Source of the DNA: Biomphalaria glabrata
Lineage: Eukaryota > Mollusca > Gastropoda > Planorbidae
DNA: 64,000 bases
Assembly (NCBI RefSeq): GCF_947242115.1
Contig: NC_074713.1
Coordinates: 9,306,001-9,370,000, forward strand
Reading direction: 5' to 3'
This document shows, in pieces, positions 14,501 to 24,513 of the stretch. Position numbers and translations under genes: made by a program. The notes beneath the pieces were generated by a model. That model did no database searches. It saw only the letters and a list, made by a program, of their open reading frames with translations, and was not told the DNA's origin. Numbering within the stretch: the stretch's first letter is position 1; each line of letters starts with the position of its first letter.

Positions 14501-16412
14501 GTAAAGCGAGTCGACTTCCTGCTTCTCAACATCTTCTTGGTGGACTTCATCTCTCGTTTCAGCATCTTCTATCTGTTTGATGGGCCAAATATAAAGCAAT
14601 ATAAACAGATATATTTCAACCACTGATCATCCAGATTTAAACAGCATCGTAGTGTTTATGAAATATTTGGTATAACGACACTATAACATAGAGGCTCTAT
14701 GATTCCTACAGGTGCAATTTTTTTCCTAGAAGTATTGAGCGTTAATTCTTGGGTTGATAATTTCTAAAAAAAAACTATAAGGGATACGCTTATAGTCTGG
14801 CCCTAATTCGTTTGTAAAAGTTTCACCTTGGCAATTTGCTATCGATTTCCACAATACCTAATGTCTTTTGATTATCGCTGGCAAAGAGGAAGGAAGCTGG
14901 TAAAGAAGAGCCCCTGAAAGAGACAGTTGAAGAGCTCTCACGAAGGCCGCGAGACACACGCTTGAGGCCCTTGTAAAAGACATGCACAAAAGACGAAAAG
15001 AAAACTTAAATAGACCCGCCCCGGACAACGACTTTGTCTACATTAAGTGTGGCTAAATATGTAGGTCGCAACTGGGTTTGCATATTCATGTGAAACACTG
15101 CACTTATCCTTTACTAGAAGGCTATCCCTTTAAAATTTTAACTTCTTAATATTCGGACTCGAAATCAACGCATTAATAGAGTTAAACTGTACAGGAAATG
15201 CAAAGCAATGCTTAAAACCATCTTTAACTTTGTGATGAGTAGGCCTACATTGTGGGCCTAGCTGTAAGTCTGTGTTGGGTGCATTGCCGAACTCACCTGC
15301 AACTCCGTGATGAGTACGCTGCTATGGGTGTGCTCATCTTCTTCAGAGTCCTCATCTTCTGGTTGTGCTATCATATTGCTCGGTGTGCGGGAGAAGGTGG
15401 CTCTGGAGGTGGTTAGAGAAGTTCGAGATGTCTTGATGGAGTAACCAACCAAATCTTCCTTCGTAGAGAACTCTTCTAAGAAGATAAAGAAATACATTTT
15501 TAGCATAGTAACACAACGTAACATAAGTAACCAAAACTAAAAGTTTACATACTGAATCTTAAGTTTAACCAAAACTTTTACCAGCTTCTTTATTTACTTC
15601 GTCTATATCCAATCTTGGTAGCTCAGTTCCTGAGTCAGGCTGAAATAAAGACAAAAATAATCATAAATATAATATACAGAGAGAAGAAAAGAAGTAAGAT
15701 ATAAAAATAAGATGACAACACTGAAAATGTTAGGTCAAAAAACAACTATTTTATTTTAATTCGCGGGAATAAATCATTTTTGTGTATTGGATAGCGATAT
15801 ATATGTGTATGTGTTGTTGTTTTTTTATGTTTATGGCATAGCAGCTCAAATTAACATCGTCACTAAGTGGGTTAAGAGTCATGGTCATTACCTAGTGGAT
15901 CATACATTGTGCATGGACTCTATCTGGACGGTGGCGTTTCAACACTTAGTATTTCATGGCACAAGATGATGGCACATCTGCACATCAATAGGTCAATAGG
16001 TCCTGACACATCAGCACATCAGTGGGCCAAGGCACATCAATAGAAACTAGGTCATGACACATCAGCATTAAGTAGGCCATGGCAAATCAATACTTACTAG
16101 GTTATAACACATCAGCACTAAGTGGGCCAAGGCACATCAATACTAACTAGGTCATAACACATCAGCACTAAGTGGGCCAAGGCACATCAATACTAACTCG
16201 GTTATGACACATCGGTGTTAAGTAGGTCATAACACATCAATTTTAACTAGATCATGACACATGGAAACTAAGTAGGCCATGAGATACCCATACTAAACTA
16301 ATTCATCGGAACTCAATATTACATGGCAAACAAGACTCACGTTTATCATACATCTTACCAGCATATCAGCCTCCATTCCATCAGAGCGGCTTGCTTCCGA
16401 CAATGTCGACAT
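2596..16412 (-). CDS. LRRC74-like: LRRC74-like leucine-rich repeat protein with EF-hand-like motif, 16 coding exons
   Basis: Coding exons, in transcript order: 16412-16359, 15639-15582, 15475-15297, 14572-14401, 13779-13613, 12133-12026, 9680-9587, 9432-9383, 9214-9133, 7941-7856, 7731-7537, 7051-6956, 6237-6064, 4970-4866, 3661-3576, 2653-2596. All introns are GT-AG and the joined frame is 587 residues with no break. Residues 1-155 are acidic and low complexity. Residues about 170-450 are ribonuclease-inhibitor-type LRRs, with repeats such as LERLDLSGNWIG, LRELNLSHNRFTELGA and LDVLDLSWNHIREAGG. Residues 523-534 (DENSTLSISAED) fit an EF-hand loop, with Asp in place of the usual final Glu. The family is LRRC74A/B; many mollusc copies are labelled NLRC3-like, but no NACHT domain is present here. 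Function is unknown; a protein-binding scaffold is likely. Introns hold LINEs, SINEs and a splice-site minisatellite. The start is the first ATG of exon 1; a 5' UTR exon may lie further upstream. Confidence 0.88.
2985..3228 (-). mobile_element. LINE family A 3' fragment, intron 15 of LRR gene
   Basis: The 3' end of a non-LTR retrotransposon with a TTATC-repeat tail at its left edge (ATCTTATCTTATATAATACA). It closely matches the longer copy at 47815-48380, which encodes the ORF2 C-terminus, including the segment for PYARTNLYKYSFFPSAIRVW. It is 5' truncated. Confidence 0.75.
3793..4865. repeat. 62-bp minisatellite carrying copies of an exon end plus 5' splice site
   Basis: About 16 tandem copies of a 62-bp unit. 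Read on the gene (minus) strand, each unit has CATTTCATCGCAGCTTTAG then AG|GTGTGTATAG. The true exon 14 of the LRR gene ends GATTTCATCGCAGCTCTTG then AG|GTGTGTATAG at 4866. The array therefore seems to have grown from the exon 14/intron 14 junction. Units vary at a few sites (CTAAAG/CTATAG, TCTCTCTA/TAGCTTTA), and neighbouring variants recur in blocks. The array fills most of intron 14 (3662-4865). Confidence 0.9.
5050..5460 (+). mobile_element. LINE family B 3' ends (two fragments), intron 13 of LRR gene
   Basis: Two pieces end in the family-B tail (CTGCATTCCTTATTAATCTT then a CGAAGACA motif), at about 5060-5115 and 5230-5460. The second still translates in part as the end of ORF2, with NGFVCI and YSHEKHCI resembling a zinc-knuckle tail (FVC..CGK.CRS..GLRSHEKHC in intact relatives, from memory). 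ATT-rich sequence follows. Confidence 0.6.
5605..5878 (-). mobile_element. tRNA-derived SINE (family S1)
   Basis: On the minus strand the head reads GTGGCTGAGTGGCTAAGCGC (tRNA A-box-like), followed by GGTCCTGGGTCCGAATC (B-box-like). Next comes a central domain shared with the other S1 copies, including GGCGGTTGGTCGTTGTGCTG. The tail, ending at CTATAGATCGCAAGG, is also shared. It lies in intron 13 of the LRR gene. Sister copies are at 20912, 28195, 28515 and 32728. Confidence 0.8.
5971..6030. repeat. 30-bp direct duplication
   Basis: Two adjacent copies of a 30-base unit (TTGTTTACTA, C/T TTGACTTCA, GCTAGATATA) differ at one base. They lie 33 bases inside intron 13, just downstream of the exon 13 splice donor on the minus strand. 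Confidence 0.9.
8009..8165 (+). mobile_element. tRNA-derived SINE (family S2)
   Basis: Starts GCAGCCTGGTCGTGTGATAC, an A-box-like tRNA head, and ends with GAAGGAACATCCGAAACA, as does the better copy at 31981-32145. The B box is decayed. It lies in intron 9 of the LRR gene. Confidence 0.6.
8770..8975 (-). mobile_element. Diverged S1-like SINE
   Basis: On the minus strand a GTGGTGAGGAGTGG head, a B-box-like TTTGAATCCCGGTGAAG, and the shared central words (GGTACCTGA, AAGTAAAGGCGGT) place this with the S1 SINEs, but it is more diverged. It lies in intron 9 of the LRR gene. The sequence at 8568-8720 to its left looks repetitive but was not classified. Confidence 0.5.
10483..11860 (-). mobile_element. 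5'-truncated LINE with reverse transcriptase domain, intron 6 of LRR gene
   Basis: The open frame at 11847-11008 encodes 279 residues of reverse transcriptase: LNDFRPVALTPIVMKCFEK, a palm motif LFVDFSSAFNTI, GAPQGCVLSP, the catalytic FADDTAI box and a KAYKYLGVII thumb motif. The frame then breaks; the C-terminal part persists in other frames down to about 10640 (VPHSVRLYHRHS-like). The 3' end carries a GTCTTA-repeat tail near 10477-10497. The truncated 5' edge is near 11860. The motifs fit the Jockey superfamily (CR1/Rex1-like); the exact clade is uncertain. It lies between exons 6 and 7 on the same strand as the gene. Confidence 0.9.
12150..12470. repeat. Degenerate minisatellite, unit about 22-24 bp
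   Basis: Imperfect repeats of CACTGTTTCAATCTAAATTA decay toward the right. They lie in intron 5 of the LRR gene, starting just upstream of exon 6. Confidence 0.65.
13190..13590 (-). mobile_element. AAGCTTATATC terminal-repeat element, 23 bp from exon 5 donor
   Basis: A long copy. It contains the internal words CCCTTATTCGATATCAAAC, TAAGGGGGCTAGG, TTCAACTTGATCCGAGAATG and CCAGACAGACAGAGTGAGTT. Its right edge (GATATAAACTTTGT) lies about 23 bases from the exon 5 splice donor at 13613. On the gene strand it reads inward as ACAAAGTTTATATCAACTCA. Confidence 0.75.
14105..14374 (-). mobile_element. AAGCTTATATC terminal-repeat element, 27 bp from exon 4 donor
   Basis: Both ends are present: CGAAGCTTATAT at the left and GATGTTAGCTTTGT at the right. 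The internal words GTTTCAAGTTGATCCAAGAA and GACAGACAGACAGATGGAGT mark the family. The right edge lies about 27 bases from the exon 4 donor at 14401. The copy is shortened internally relative to the one at 35441-35908. Confidence 0.75.
14875..15185 (+). mobile_element. LINE family B 3' fragment, intron 3 of LRR gene
   Basis: Shares with the copies at 22480 and 52360 the sequence for a decayed ORF2 tail (CGAAGGCCGCGAGACACA, AATATGTAGGTCGCAACTGG, then TTCGGACTCGAA). The frame is broken. It is oriented opposite to the host gene. Confidence 0.65.
15985..16275. repeat. Degenerate ~50-bp minisatellite, intron 1 of LRR gene
   Basis: About five to six imperfect units built from ACACATCAGCACTAAGTGGG, CCAAGGCACATCAATACTAA and CTAGGTCAT. 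Spacing is uneven toward both ends. Confidence 0.75.
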
Positions 16413-16459
16413 CGCAGGTGAGTAGGCAGAGAGTTCTTAAACTCCAGCGGGCTTGCTTT

Positions 16460-17999
16460 GGCTTAGGAAATTAAAATCACTAGGTGGAAAATGTAGAAAC
16501 AATAACTGTAGAAACATTCATTAGTTATAATATGTACCACATAAATATGATTGCTATAACTTAATTCCTTTTAATTTGTATTTTTTCTTCGTGCTTTTTT
16601 AAAAATCTAAAATGATAGCAGATACAGAAAAAAAAAATTGGTTGGATTAAGGTTAGTATAGCTCCATGGTTGGACATTAGCGCTCTAATCCATATAGTAA
16701 ATAAATAAATTATAGCTTTCATAAATCGCAACTTTCACTTTGTAAAGATATTATTCAAAATTTTCATCCTGTGATAATAGCCAATAGTGTCTGCTGATTG
16801 GGTTCAGTTATTTAGACTATATCAAAAAAAACCTGACGCTAAAATTTCCGCTGACATTTGTACATAATTAAACGAGATATAAATAAACACAGAACTCCTG
16901 TTAACCAACAATACAATTAATTAGAACCAAATTAATTAATTATTTTGTCAAGCTAATTCACTGCACTAACCAGAGAAGAAAAAGAGTTATCCTATGGATA
17001 CGAATATAAACATTCAATTAACAAAGTCTTTTTACAAAGAGAATCACGTCACGTAGAAATCTGGCACATTGAATACAGTTGTGTGTATTTAGTTAATTTC
17101 TGGTATGTTTTCGAATTCCTGAATGGAGGCGTGCACCTTCACGCGCGCTTGCCAGTGTGTCTGTTTGCGACCTGCATGTGTAGCTGTTCCAAAATCCAGC
17201 GGTTTGTTTGGGACAAATCCTCAGCCCTGCACTGATTCAAAAGATTGAGATATTGTAGTTTAATCGATGAACAACGGAGATCGATAATCGAGATAAAGCG
17301 TTATGGCCCAATCACCGTTCCGCTACGGGGAGACAATCTTTAAGAGCATTTATTTTAATCAAGCGAGTTGCGGTTCCTCAACTGATTTATTGAGTGCACT
17401 CCCTTGACGCCAATCCTCGCTGTTGACTCCATACGTTGATCAAGTACTAGAGACAAAGTTTCCTGGGTTGTTTCCCCCTTTCATTTTTTTGAATCAATAC
17501 ACATTTAAAACGAGGCTGGGAATAAACTTTTACAGTGCCAATGGTTGAATGAATTTATTAAGTAGATCTAAAACCATAACTATGACTATTACAAACAAAT
17601 TTCTTTTTATTTGATTTGCTGCGAGCTGCCCAACACTGTGGCAACACAGTGCTACTAAAGGGGCAACCTAAGACTAGAACTAACCAAAAGAGAGGGAGAG
17701 GGGCTTTTAAACATTTCATACATGGGCTTTATAAGGAAATCAAGGTCTTAAGTTGTACATAGAAAAGTACCTAGATATAGTGAGAGTACTAGACAAATAA
17801 ATCTTCTGGTATTGACTGTTTTTTTTTTTTTGTGTTTTTTTTTTTTGTGTTTTCCATCTGAAAACGAACCAACTGTGAACTGGTACCATGGCACCATTTA
17901 GATAATGACATGAAGTGCGGAGCGCTTGATTTTTTTAAAATGTTCAGACTCTCAACTGCTCTGCATGACTTGTGGAGTTAGGATGACCAAACAAATATT
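16460..17999. other. Upstream region of the LRR gene
   Basis: No coding sequence recognised. On the minus strand a TTTCCTAAG followed by CCAAAGCAAG near 16455-16465 could be a 3' splice site for a 5' UTR exon, so the transcription start may lie further right (up to about 17.4 kb). Poly(T) tracts lie at 17819-17848. No TATA box was recognised. Confidence 0.35.
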
Positions 18000-19985
18000 A
18001 AAGATGTGTTGAATTTATGATGACCTAAGAAACATTAAAGATGTATTGAATTTATGATGACCTAACAAACATTGAAGATGTATTGAAGTTATGATAAGTT
18101 AACAAACATTCACAGTGTATTGAAATTATGATGACCTAACAGACATTGAAGATGTATTGAAGTTATGATAACCAAACATTGAAGATTTATTGAAGTAATG
18201 ATAACCAAACATTGAAGATGTATTGAAGTTATGATAACCAAACATTGAAGATGTATTGAAGTTATGATAACCAAACATTGAAGATGTATTGAAGTTATGA
18301 TAACCAAACATTGAAGATGTATTGAAGTTATGATAACCAAACATTGAAGATGTATTGAAGTTATGATAACCAAACATTGAAGATGTATTGATGTTATGAT
18401 AACCAAACATTGAAGATGTATTGAAGTTATGATAACCAAACATTGAAGATGTATTGAAGTTATGATAACCAAACATTGAAGATGTATTGAAGTTATGACA
18501 ACCAAACATTGAAGATGTATTGAAGTTATGATAACCAAACTTTGAAGATGTATTGAAGTTATGATGTCTTAACAAACATTGAAGATGTATTGAAGTTATG
18601 ATAACCAAACTTTGAAGATGTATTGAAGTTATGACAACCAAACATTGAAGATGTATTGAGGTTATGATAACCAAACTTTGAAGATGTATTGAAGTTATGA
18701 TGTCTTAACAAACATTGAAGATGTATTGAAGTTATGATAACCAAACTTTGAAGATGTATTGAAGTTATGATGTCTTAACAAACATTGAAGATGTATTGAA
18801 GTTATGATAACCAAACTTTGAAGATGTATTGAAGTTATGACAACCAAACATTGAAGATGTATTGAAGTTATGATAACCAAACTTTGAAGATGTATTGAAG
18901 TTATGATGTCTTAACAAACATTGAAGATGTATTGAAGTTATGATAAGTTAACAAACATTCACAGTGTATTGAAATTATGATGACCTAACAGACATTGAAG
19001 ATGTATTGAAGTTATGATAACCAAACATTGAAGATTTATTGAAGTAATGATAACCAAACATTGAAGATGTATTGAAGTTATGATAACCAAACATTGAAGA
19101 TGTATTGAAGTTATGATAACCAAACATTGAAGATGTATTGAAGTTATGATAACCAAACATTGAAGATGTATTGAAGTTATGATAACCAAACATTGAAGAT
19201 GTATTGAAGTTATGATAACCAAACATTGAAGATGTATTGATGTTATGATAACCAAACATTGAAGATGTATTGAAGTTATGATAACCAAACATTGAAGATG
19301 TATTGAAGTTATGATAACCAAACATTGAAGATGTATTGAAGTTATGACAACCAAACATTGAAGATGTATTGAAGTTATGATAACCAAACTTTGAAGATGT
19401 ATTGAAGTTATGATGTCTTAACAAACATTGAAGATGTATTGAAGTTATGATAACCAAACTTTGAAGATGTATTGAAGTTATGACAACCAAACATTGAAGA
19501 TGTATTGAGGTTATGATAACCAAACTTTGAAGATGTATTGAAGTTATGATGTCTTAACAAACATTGAAGATGTATTGAAGTTATGATAACCAAACTTTAA
19601 AGATGTATTGAAGTTATGATGTCTTAACAAACATTGAAGATGTATTGAAGTTATGATAACCAAACTTTGAAGATGTATTGAAGTTATGACAACCAAACAT
19701 TGAAGATGTATTGAAGTTATGATAACCAAACTTTGAAGATGTATTGAAGTTATGATGTCTTAACAAACATTGAAGATGTATTGAAGTTATGATAACCAAA
19801 CTTTGAAGATGTATTGAAGTTATGATGTCTTAACAAACATTGAAGATGTATTGAAGTTATGATGACCAAACATTGAAGATGTATTGAAGTTATGATGTCC
19901 TAACAAACATTGAAGATGTATTGATATTATGATAACCAAACATTGAAGATGTATTGAAGTTATAATGTCGTAACAGACATTGAAA
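18000..19985. repeat. 33/37-bp minisatellite with 849-bp higher-order duplication
   Basis: Units are ATTGAAGATGTATTGAAGTT followed by ATGATAACCAAAC (33 bp) or by ATGATGTCTTAACAAAC (37 bp). More than 50 units are present. The block starting near 18108 is repeated almost exactly 849 bases downstream, including the rare variants CACAGTGTATTGAAATTATG and TTGAAGATTTATTGAAGTAA. Long minus-strand open frames of a YHNFNTSSMFG repeat arise only because 33 is a multiple of three. Confidence 0.95.
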
Positions 19986-20297
19986 AACAACAAGAGACAC
20001 AAAAGTGCATATGTAGAGAACGGATTATCCAAGTGTATATCGGGATTTGATCTCAAACCCCCTAAGGAAGCCAAGTGGTTTATATCCCACTAGAGCGATT
20101 TTTCTTAACGTAAAGAGAAGTCATCTTATCCATTGTTGTTGTTTTTTTCTGCATTTTAAAATCATACCTCTATCTTGCATCGTACAGTTTCAGTAAACAC
20201 GAGCCATTAATTTGATTTAGAATATATTTATTACCAAACTTCTATTCGACAATCACATTCAGAGTGGGCAAAAAGTATCAGCAAAACCTAAAACCTG

Positions 20298-20440
20298 TGT
20301 AGATACGGTTCTCGAAAACGGTTCTAACGATTTTCCTAGATATCTGACAGTTGATGTATATCGTTATGAAATTACAAGCTCGTTGACCCCATTGTGAACG
20401 CTCTAGTTTAACCGTTATATTTTTAAAAAGTATAAAATTT
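20298..20440. repeat. Unclassified dispersed repeat (pair with 53385-53530)
   Basis: Shares with 53385-53530 a collinear run of words: TCTCGAAAA, AACGAT, TTCCTAGA, ACAGTTG, TGTATATCGTT, GTTGACC, CTAGTTT. About 140 bases align with moderate divergence. No ends or coding sequence seen. Confidence 0.6.
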
Positions 20441-20911
20441 AAAAAAAATAATATGTTTCTAGAGTAAGCCTACTTTTCCTTTTTTTTTCACTCTAATAAT
20501 AGTTTTTTAAAATAAAAAAAAAACGCTCTACAAGTTGTTAAAGGAGGTATTGTTTTTTTTTTAAATCCTTTCTAAAAGATTTTCTAGTAAAATGTTGAAC
20601 ACTATAGTATACTATTCTTATACCTATTCATTGGAGAAATGTTCTATAAGTAACTTTGACTTTGTTCAATGCTATGAAATCGATATCTCTGTACTGTTTA
20701 CTAGAGCACTTAAAGTTCCACCTCTCCCCTCAAAAAAGAAGATTTATAAATAATCAATATCAATTTAATATCCGTGAAACTGAACCGTGTCCGCCTCCCG
20801 CACAGAATGTTGTAGTATTAGGTGTGCTGTTAGATAAACACGCGGCTTTTAAGTTGGAGTCCCACAGAGAAAGTAAACTTCATGATATCTTAGTTAATAG
20901 TGTAAAAGTAA

Positions 20912-21150
20912 AGTTCCCCGTGCAGACATTGTGATCTATAGGGCAGATGATGTAAAGGTAATCTGTTTCTATGGCCCTCCGTTAATGAGGGTGTCATGTG
21001 GCCAGCACAATGTCAGATATCTATTAGTGCTGGGTGGACTCAGAGGTACCCAAGGATTCCGAAATAAAAAATCCCAGTCTTCACTAAGGTTCTAATCCAG
21101 GACTCCTGGTTCGGAAGCGAAGCGATTTATCCGTTGATATTGTGCTTCTC
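20912..21150 (-). mobile_element. tRNA-derived SINE (family S1), diverged
   Basis: Shares GTGATCTATAGGGCAGATGA, GAGGGTGTCATGTGGCCAGC, AAAATCCCAGTCTTCAC and TGGTTCGGAAGCGAAGCG with the other S1 copies. Part of the central domain (the GACCAACCGCC block) is missing. The tRNA-like head at the right end is decayed. Confidence 0.7.
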
Positions 21151-21302
21151 TTAAATGGGTTTGGTACCTTTTGTTTGTTGCTAATATAAACAGTAAGAAG
21201 TAGAAAAAAAAGTAAATAGTAAACAAAAAATAAGAAGAAACCCTAACCCTAAAACAGTAAGAAATAGTTTTTTCTTAATTTAACACAATTTTTTAAGCAC
21301 AT

Positions 21303-21733
21303 TTGTATAACACACCACTGACACACATCTACATTACACATTTGTATAACACACTACTGACACACATCTACATTACACATTTGTATAACACACTACTGAC
21401 ACACATCTACATCACACACTTGTATAACACACTACTGACACACATCTACATCACACACTTGTATAACACACTACTGACACACGTCTACATCACACATTTG
21501 TATAACACACCACTGACACACATCTACATCCCACATTTGTATAACACACTACTGACACACATTTACATCACACATTTGTATAACACACCACTGACACACA
21601 TCTACATCCCACATTTGTATAACACACTGCTGACACACATCTACATCACACATTTGTATAACACACTACTGACACACATTTACATCACACACTTGTTTAA
21701 CACACTGTTGACACACATCTTCATCACACATTT
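21303..21733. repeat. 39-bp minisatellite
   Basis: About 11 units of CATTTGTATAACACACTACT plus GACACACATCTACATCACA. The unit is a multiple of three, so an open plus-strand frame results; I do not regard it as a gene. A TG-rich tract follows (21760-21806). Confidence 0.93.
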
Positions 21734-22239
21734 TTTCTTGATTCATATTTATTTATTTTGTGTCTGTGTGTGTGTGACAGTGTGTGTGACAGTGTGTGTG
21801 TGTGTGCTCTACTTTTAAACTGAAGTACAGAGAACAAAGGGAGAGAAGTGATCTTGACTTGTAGTTGGTTGTATCCCTTTGTTTGTTCTATCAAATGGAA
21901 GCGCTACCCTAATAACAACAAACTTCATAGCAATGCAATAACAAACTTATGATCTATACATTTACACGACAAACTACCTAAATATCAGTACGGATATCTA
22001 AGCATATATAGTAAAGGGATAATCTAGAACCGTATGAATATAACAATGAATAGTAGGCCTACAGAGACGGATGACGCGTGAGTCTTGATGAAATTGGTAT
22101 TTGAAGATTGTATGCAAGTAAAATGGTTATACAGACTTCACGCTACCGACAAGTTCTTTTGACATGTAAAGAATAAACTTTGTTATTGATTATATCAACA
22201 ACCGACTTCAGTATTATTTACGTTCACAAATGTTGCGGC

Positions 22240-22445
22240 TGTTCGGATTTCATCATCATCTCATCTCTGCCTGTGGTCCCTTCTGGGGCATAGGCCACCT
22301 GCTTCCTCCAGGCATCTCGGTTCTGGGCGAGTCTCTTCAACTGTTCCCACGTCTTATCCATCTGCTTGGCATCTTCCAGATCGCTGCGCCATGCATTCCT
22401 GGACCGTACCCTCTTCCTCTTTCCTTGGGGGTTCCGGGTTCGGAT
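22240..22445 (-). mobile_element. LINE ORF2 C-terminal fragment
   Basis: The minus strand translates, unbroken, to NPQGKRKRVRSRNAW, then RSDLEDAKQMDKTWEQLKR, then LAQNRDAWRKQVAY, and a tail of ATG repeats. This is the known C-terminal signature (NPQGKRKRGRP..TWRR..E) of RTE/CR1-like LINE polyproteins in molluscs and other animals. 5' truncated. Confidence 0.8.
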
Positions 22446-22479
22446 TTGCTACCTAATATATTCCAACTTGCTTTCACTG

Positions 22480-22765
22480 ACGTAGAAGAGAACACATTGC
22501 TGCTGGCGCTTCGGAACAAGATAGCTGGAGTCTGGAGATCACTTACAAAGGCCGCGAGACACATTTGAGGCCAAAAGAAAATCCACGGGTGATAACAGAC
22601 GTAGACGATGAAAGGAATATCTAAATCGAACACTGGCGAAACAAATGGTTAAGTCTGCGCTGGATTAGGCAAAATATGTAGGTCGAAGCTGGGGCTGCGT
22701 ATGCATGTAAAATACTGCATTCCTCATTAATTTTCAGGCTCGAAGACAAGACTTTTAATTATATT
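22480..22765 (+). mobile_element. LINE family B 3' fragment
   Basis: Carries WRSLTKAARHI-like coding remains, GGCAAAATATGTAGGTCGAA, TGCATTCCTCATTAATTTTC and the CGAAGACAAG end. It lies back to back with the minus-strand LINE fragment at 22240-22445, whose truncated 5' end faces it. Confidence 0.7.
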
Positions 22766-22899
22766 CCAACAGAATACACAAGCTAACAAACAAGCATTGT
22801 AATAATAAAGAGCAAACACAAAATGCAGTGCATCATTGGAGTGAATAAAGATTAGGCTTTAAAGCTTCTATTGAAGATTGACTAATTCGAATTCTCCCC

Positions 22900-22910
22900 A
22901 CCTCTCTCTG

Positions 22911-22941
<31 letters not shown>

Positions 22942-22942
22942 G
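22900..22942. repeat. (TC)n microsatellite
   Basis: A run of TC/CT dinucleotides interrupted by a few substitutions. Confidence 0.95.
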
Positions 22943-23274
22943 TCCTTCTGACAACAATGTCAATGCGCGTGTCTTTCATCTATTTCACCAGATAATCTAC
23001 CAACTTACGTTATTGCTTAATCCATCAGAACATAGTCCCACTAGTCACCTAATAAACACAGCTGATAGTCACTCGAATCTAAACAGTTTTAAGTAGACAA
23101 GACAAAAACATATAAGTGGGTAAGCCTACATGGTTATTCCATATCTACATATCTAAGTCCTCTTGTCAGCTGATTGGAATCTCGAAGGAATAGATCCACA
23201 GACAAAAGGTCAAATGTTAGGGTTCGGTTCCCCCCTTCCCTCCACTGCCACCACCAAAAATCAACTCTGTTTTG

Positions 23275-23485
23275 ATTGCTGTGTACATTTTGATTGCTGT
23301 GTGTACATTTTGATTGCTGTGTGTACATTTTGATTGCTGTGTACATTTTGATTGCTGTGTACATTTTGATTGCTGTGTGTACATTTTGATTGCTGTGTAC
23401 ATTTTGATTGCTGTGTACATTTTGATTGCTGTGTGTACATTTTGATTGCTGTGTACATTTTGATTGCTGTGTACATTTTGATCGC
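23275..23485. repeat. 18/20-bp minisatellite
   Basis: About 11 units of GTGTACATTTTGATTGCT (18 bp), some with an extra GT pair (20 bp). The mixed unit length breaks any long frame. Confidence 0.93.
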
Positions 23486-23574
23486 GGTTCGACCTGAAGT
23501 TGTTTAATTGTGTACAACGAAGACTTCAAGGTTTAATTAGTTTATTTGTCTGTACTTGTCTCTTTCGTGTATGA

Positions 23575-23745
23575 GAGAAAAAGAGAGATTGAGATCTATA
23601 TGTTGTTTGAAAGAGAAAAAAGAGATCGAGATAGAGAGAGAGAGAGAAAGAGAGAGATTGAGATCTATATTTTGTTTGAAAGAGAAAAAAGAGATCGAGA
23701 GAGAGAGAGAAAGAAAGAAAGAGAGAGATTGAGATCTGTATGTTT
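23575..23745. repeat. GA-rich tandem, unit about 70 bp
   Basis: About 2.5 copies of GAGATTGAGATCTATATGTT, GTTTGAAAGAGAAAAAAGAG and a variable (GA)n tract. A T-run follows at 23758-23769. Confidence 0.85.
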
Positions 23746-24197
23746 GTTTGTTGTTGTTTTTTTTTTTTTGAAGGAAAGAAAGTAAGAAATGGTATTGGAG
23801 AAGAAGTTAACAAAAAAATGAGAGTAAAAGAAAGTGAACTAAACAGAGAAGGAGAGAGAGAGGAGAAAGAGAACCTGATATGTGTATAGTTAGAACTATA
23901 ACTATTAATGGTCCAGCATACAACATCCGTCGTTTTGTGTGTACATCTCTCCCCCTGCCTCCACATTAAGTGAATCAATAATTGAACCTAAAGTAGCCAG
24001 GTGTTTTAGCGATCATGTGAAGAAATCAATTTTTGTTTTTTTGGCCTTCGTTGATGGATTGTGAGGTTGACAATATAATGAACTGCACCACTGTCCTAGT
24101 TCTCAGCCTCGAGTCTCACGACTTTAGCACATCAGTGAGTGAGTTTGAAACAGGAAGTTATCAGTTTACTGTTGTGGAGCCCTTCAGGTCCCTTAGT

Positions 24198-24513
24198 CAG
24201 GGCCGGCATTGGATAATTGGGGAGGCGAAGTGAATTTGGCAGCATGAAATTAAAAAAAGAAAAGAAGAAAAAATAAAATTATGCAATTTATTATAAAACC
24301 TTCCCGTCTATATCTAAATAACTGAAATTCATGTATCGCATTTTTCTAACTGGAAGCAAGGGTAGACTGTTAAACATGGAGTCATAGAACTTTATGTTTC
24401 AGATCCAAGTTTTGCAATTGGTTCTTTAAATTTGTATTTAAGTCCTGTGCGGGCACCACCAATTGGAGGCGTTAGGCGGCTGCCTAATTTTCCTATGCCT
24501 AAGGCCGGCCCTG
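24198..24513. mobile_element. Candidate hAT-like MITE with CAGGGCCGGC ends
   Basis: The left end is CAGGGCCGGCATTGG and the right end, reverse complemented, is CAGGGCCGGCCTTAG (12 of 15 bases alike). About 316 bp, no coding capacity. The flanking octamers do not match, so the target duplication is lost or the call is wrong. Confidence 0.6.

Noticed and set aside
18000-19985. Long open frames encoding repeats of YHNFNTSSMFG
   Set aside because: Frames exist in more than one phase because the unit is 33 bp; 37-bp units break them. No start context, introns or homology supports a protein.
20656-20934. Plus-strand open frame of 92 residues
   Set aside because: No family resemblance, no splice support, and its end runs into an S1 SINE.
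21239-21253. Interstitial telomere repeat (CCCTAACCCTAAAA)
   Set aside because: Only about two units; easily chance in AT-rich DNA.
21303-21818. Open frame of HLYNTLLTHIYIT repeats
   Set aside because: A 39-bp minisatellite keeps a frame open by chance; it runs into a TG tract.
22230-22568. Plus-strand open frame of 112 residues
   Set aside because: It is the antisense shadow of a clear minus-strand LINE fragment joined to another LINE end.
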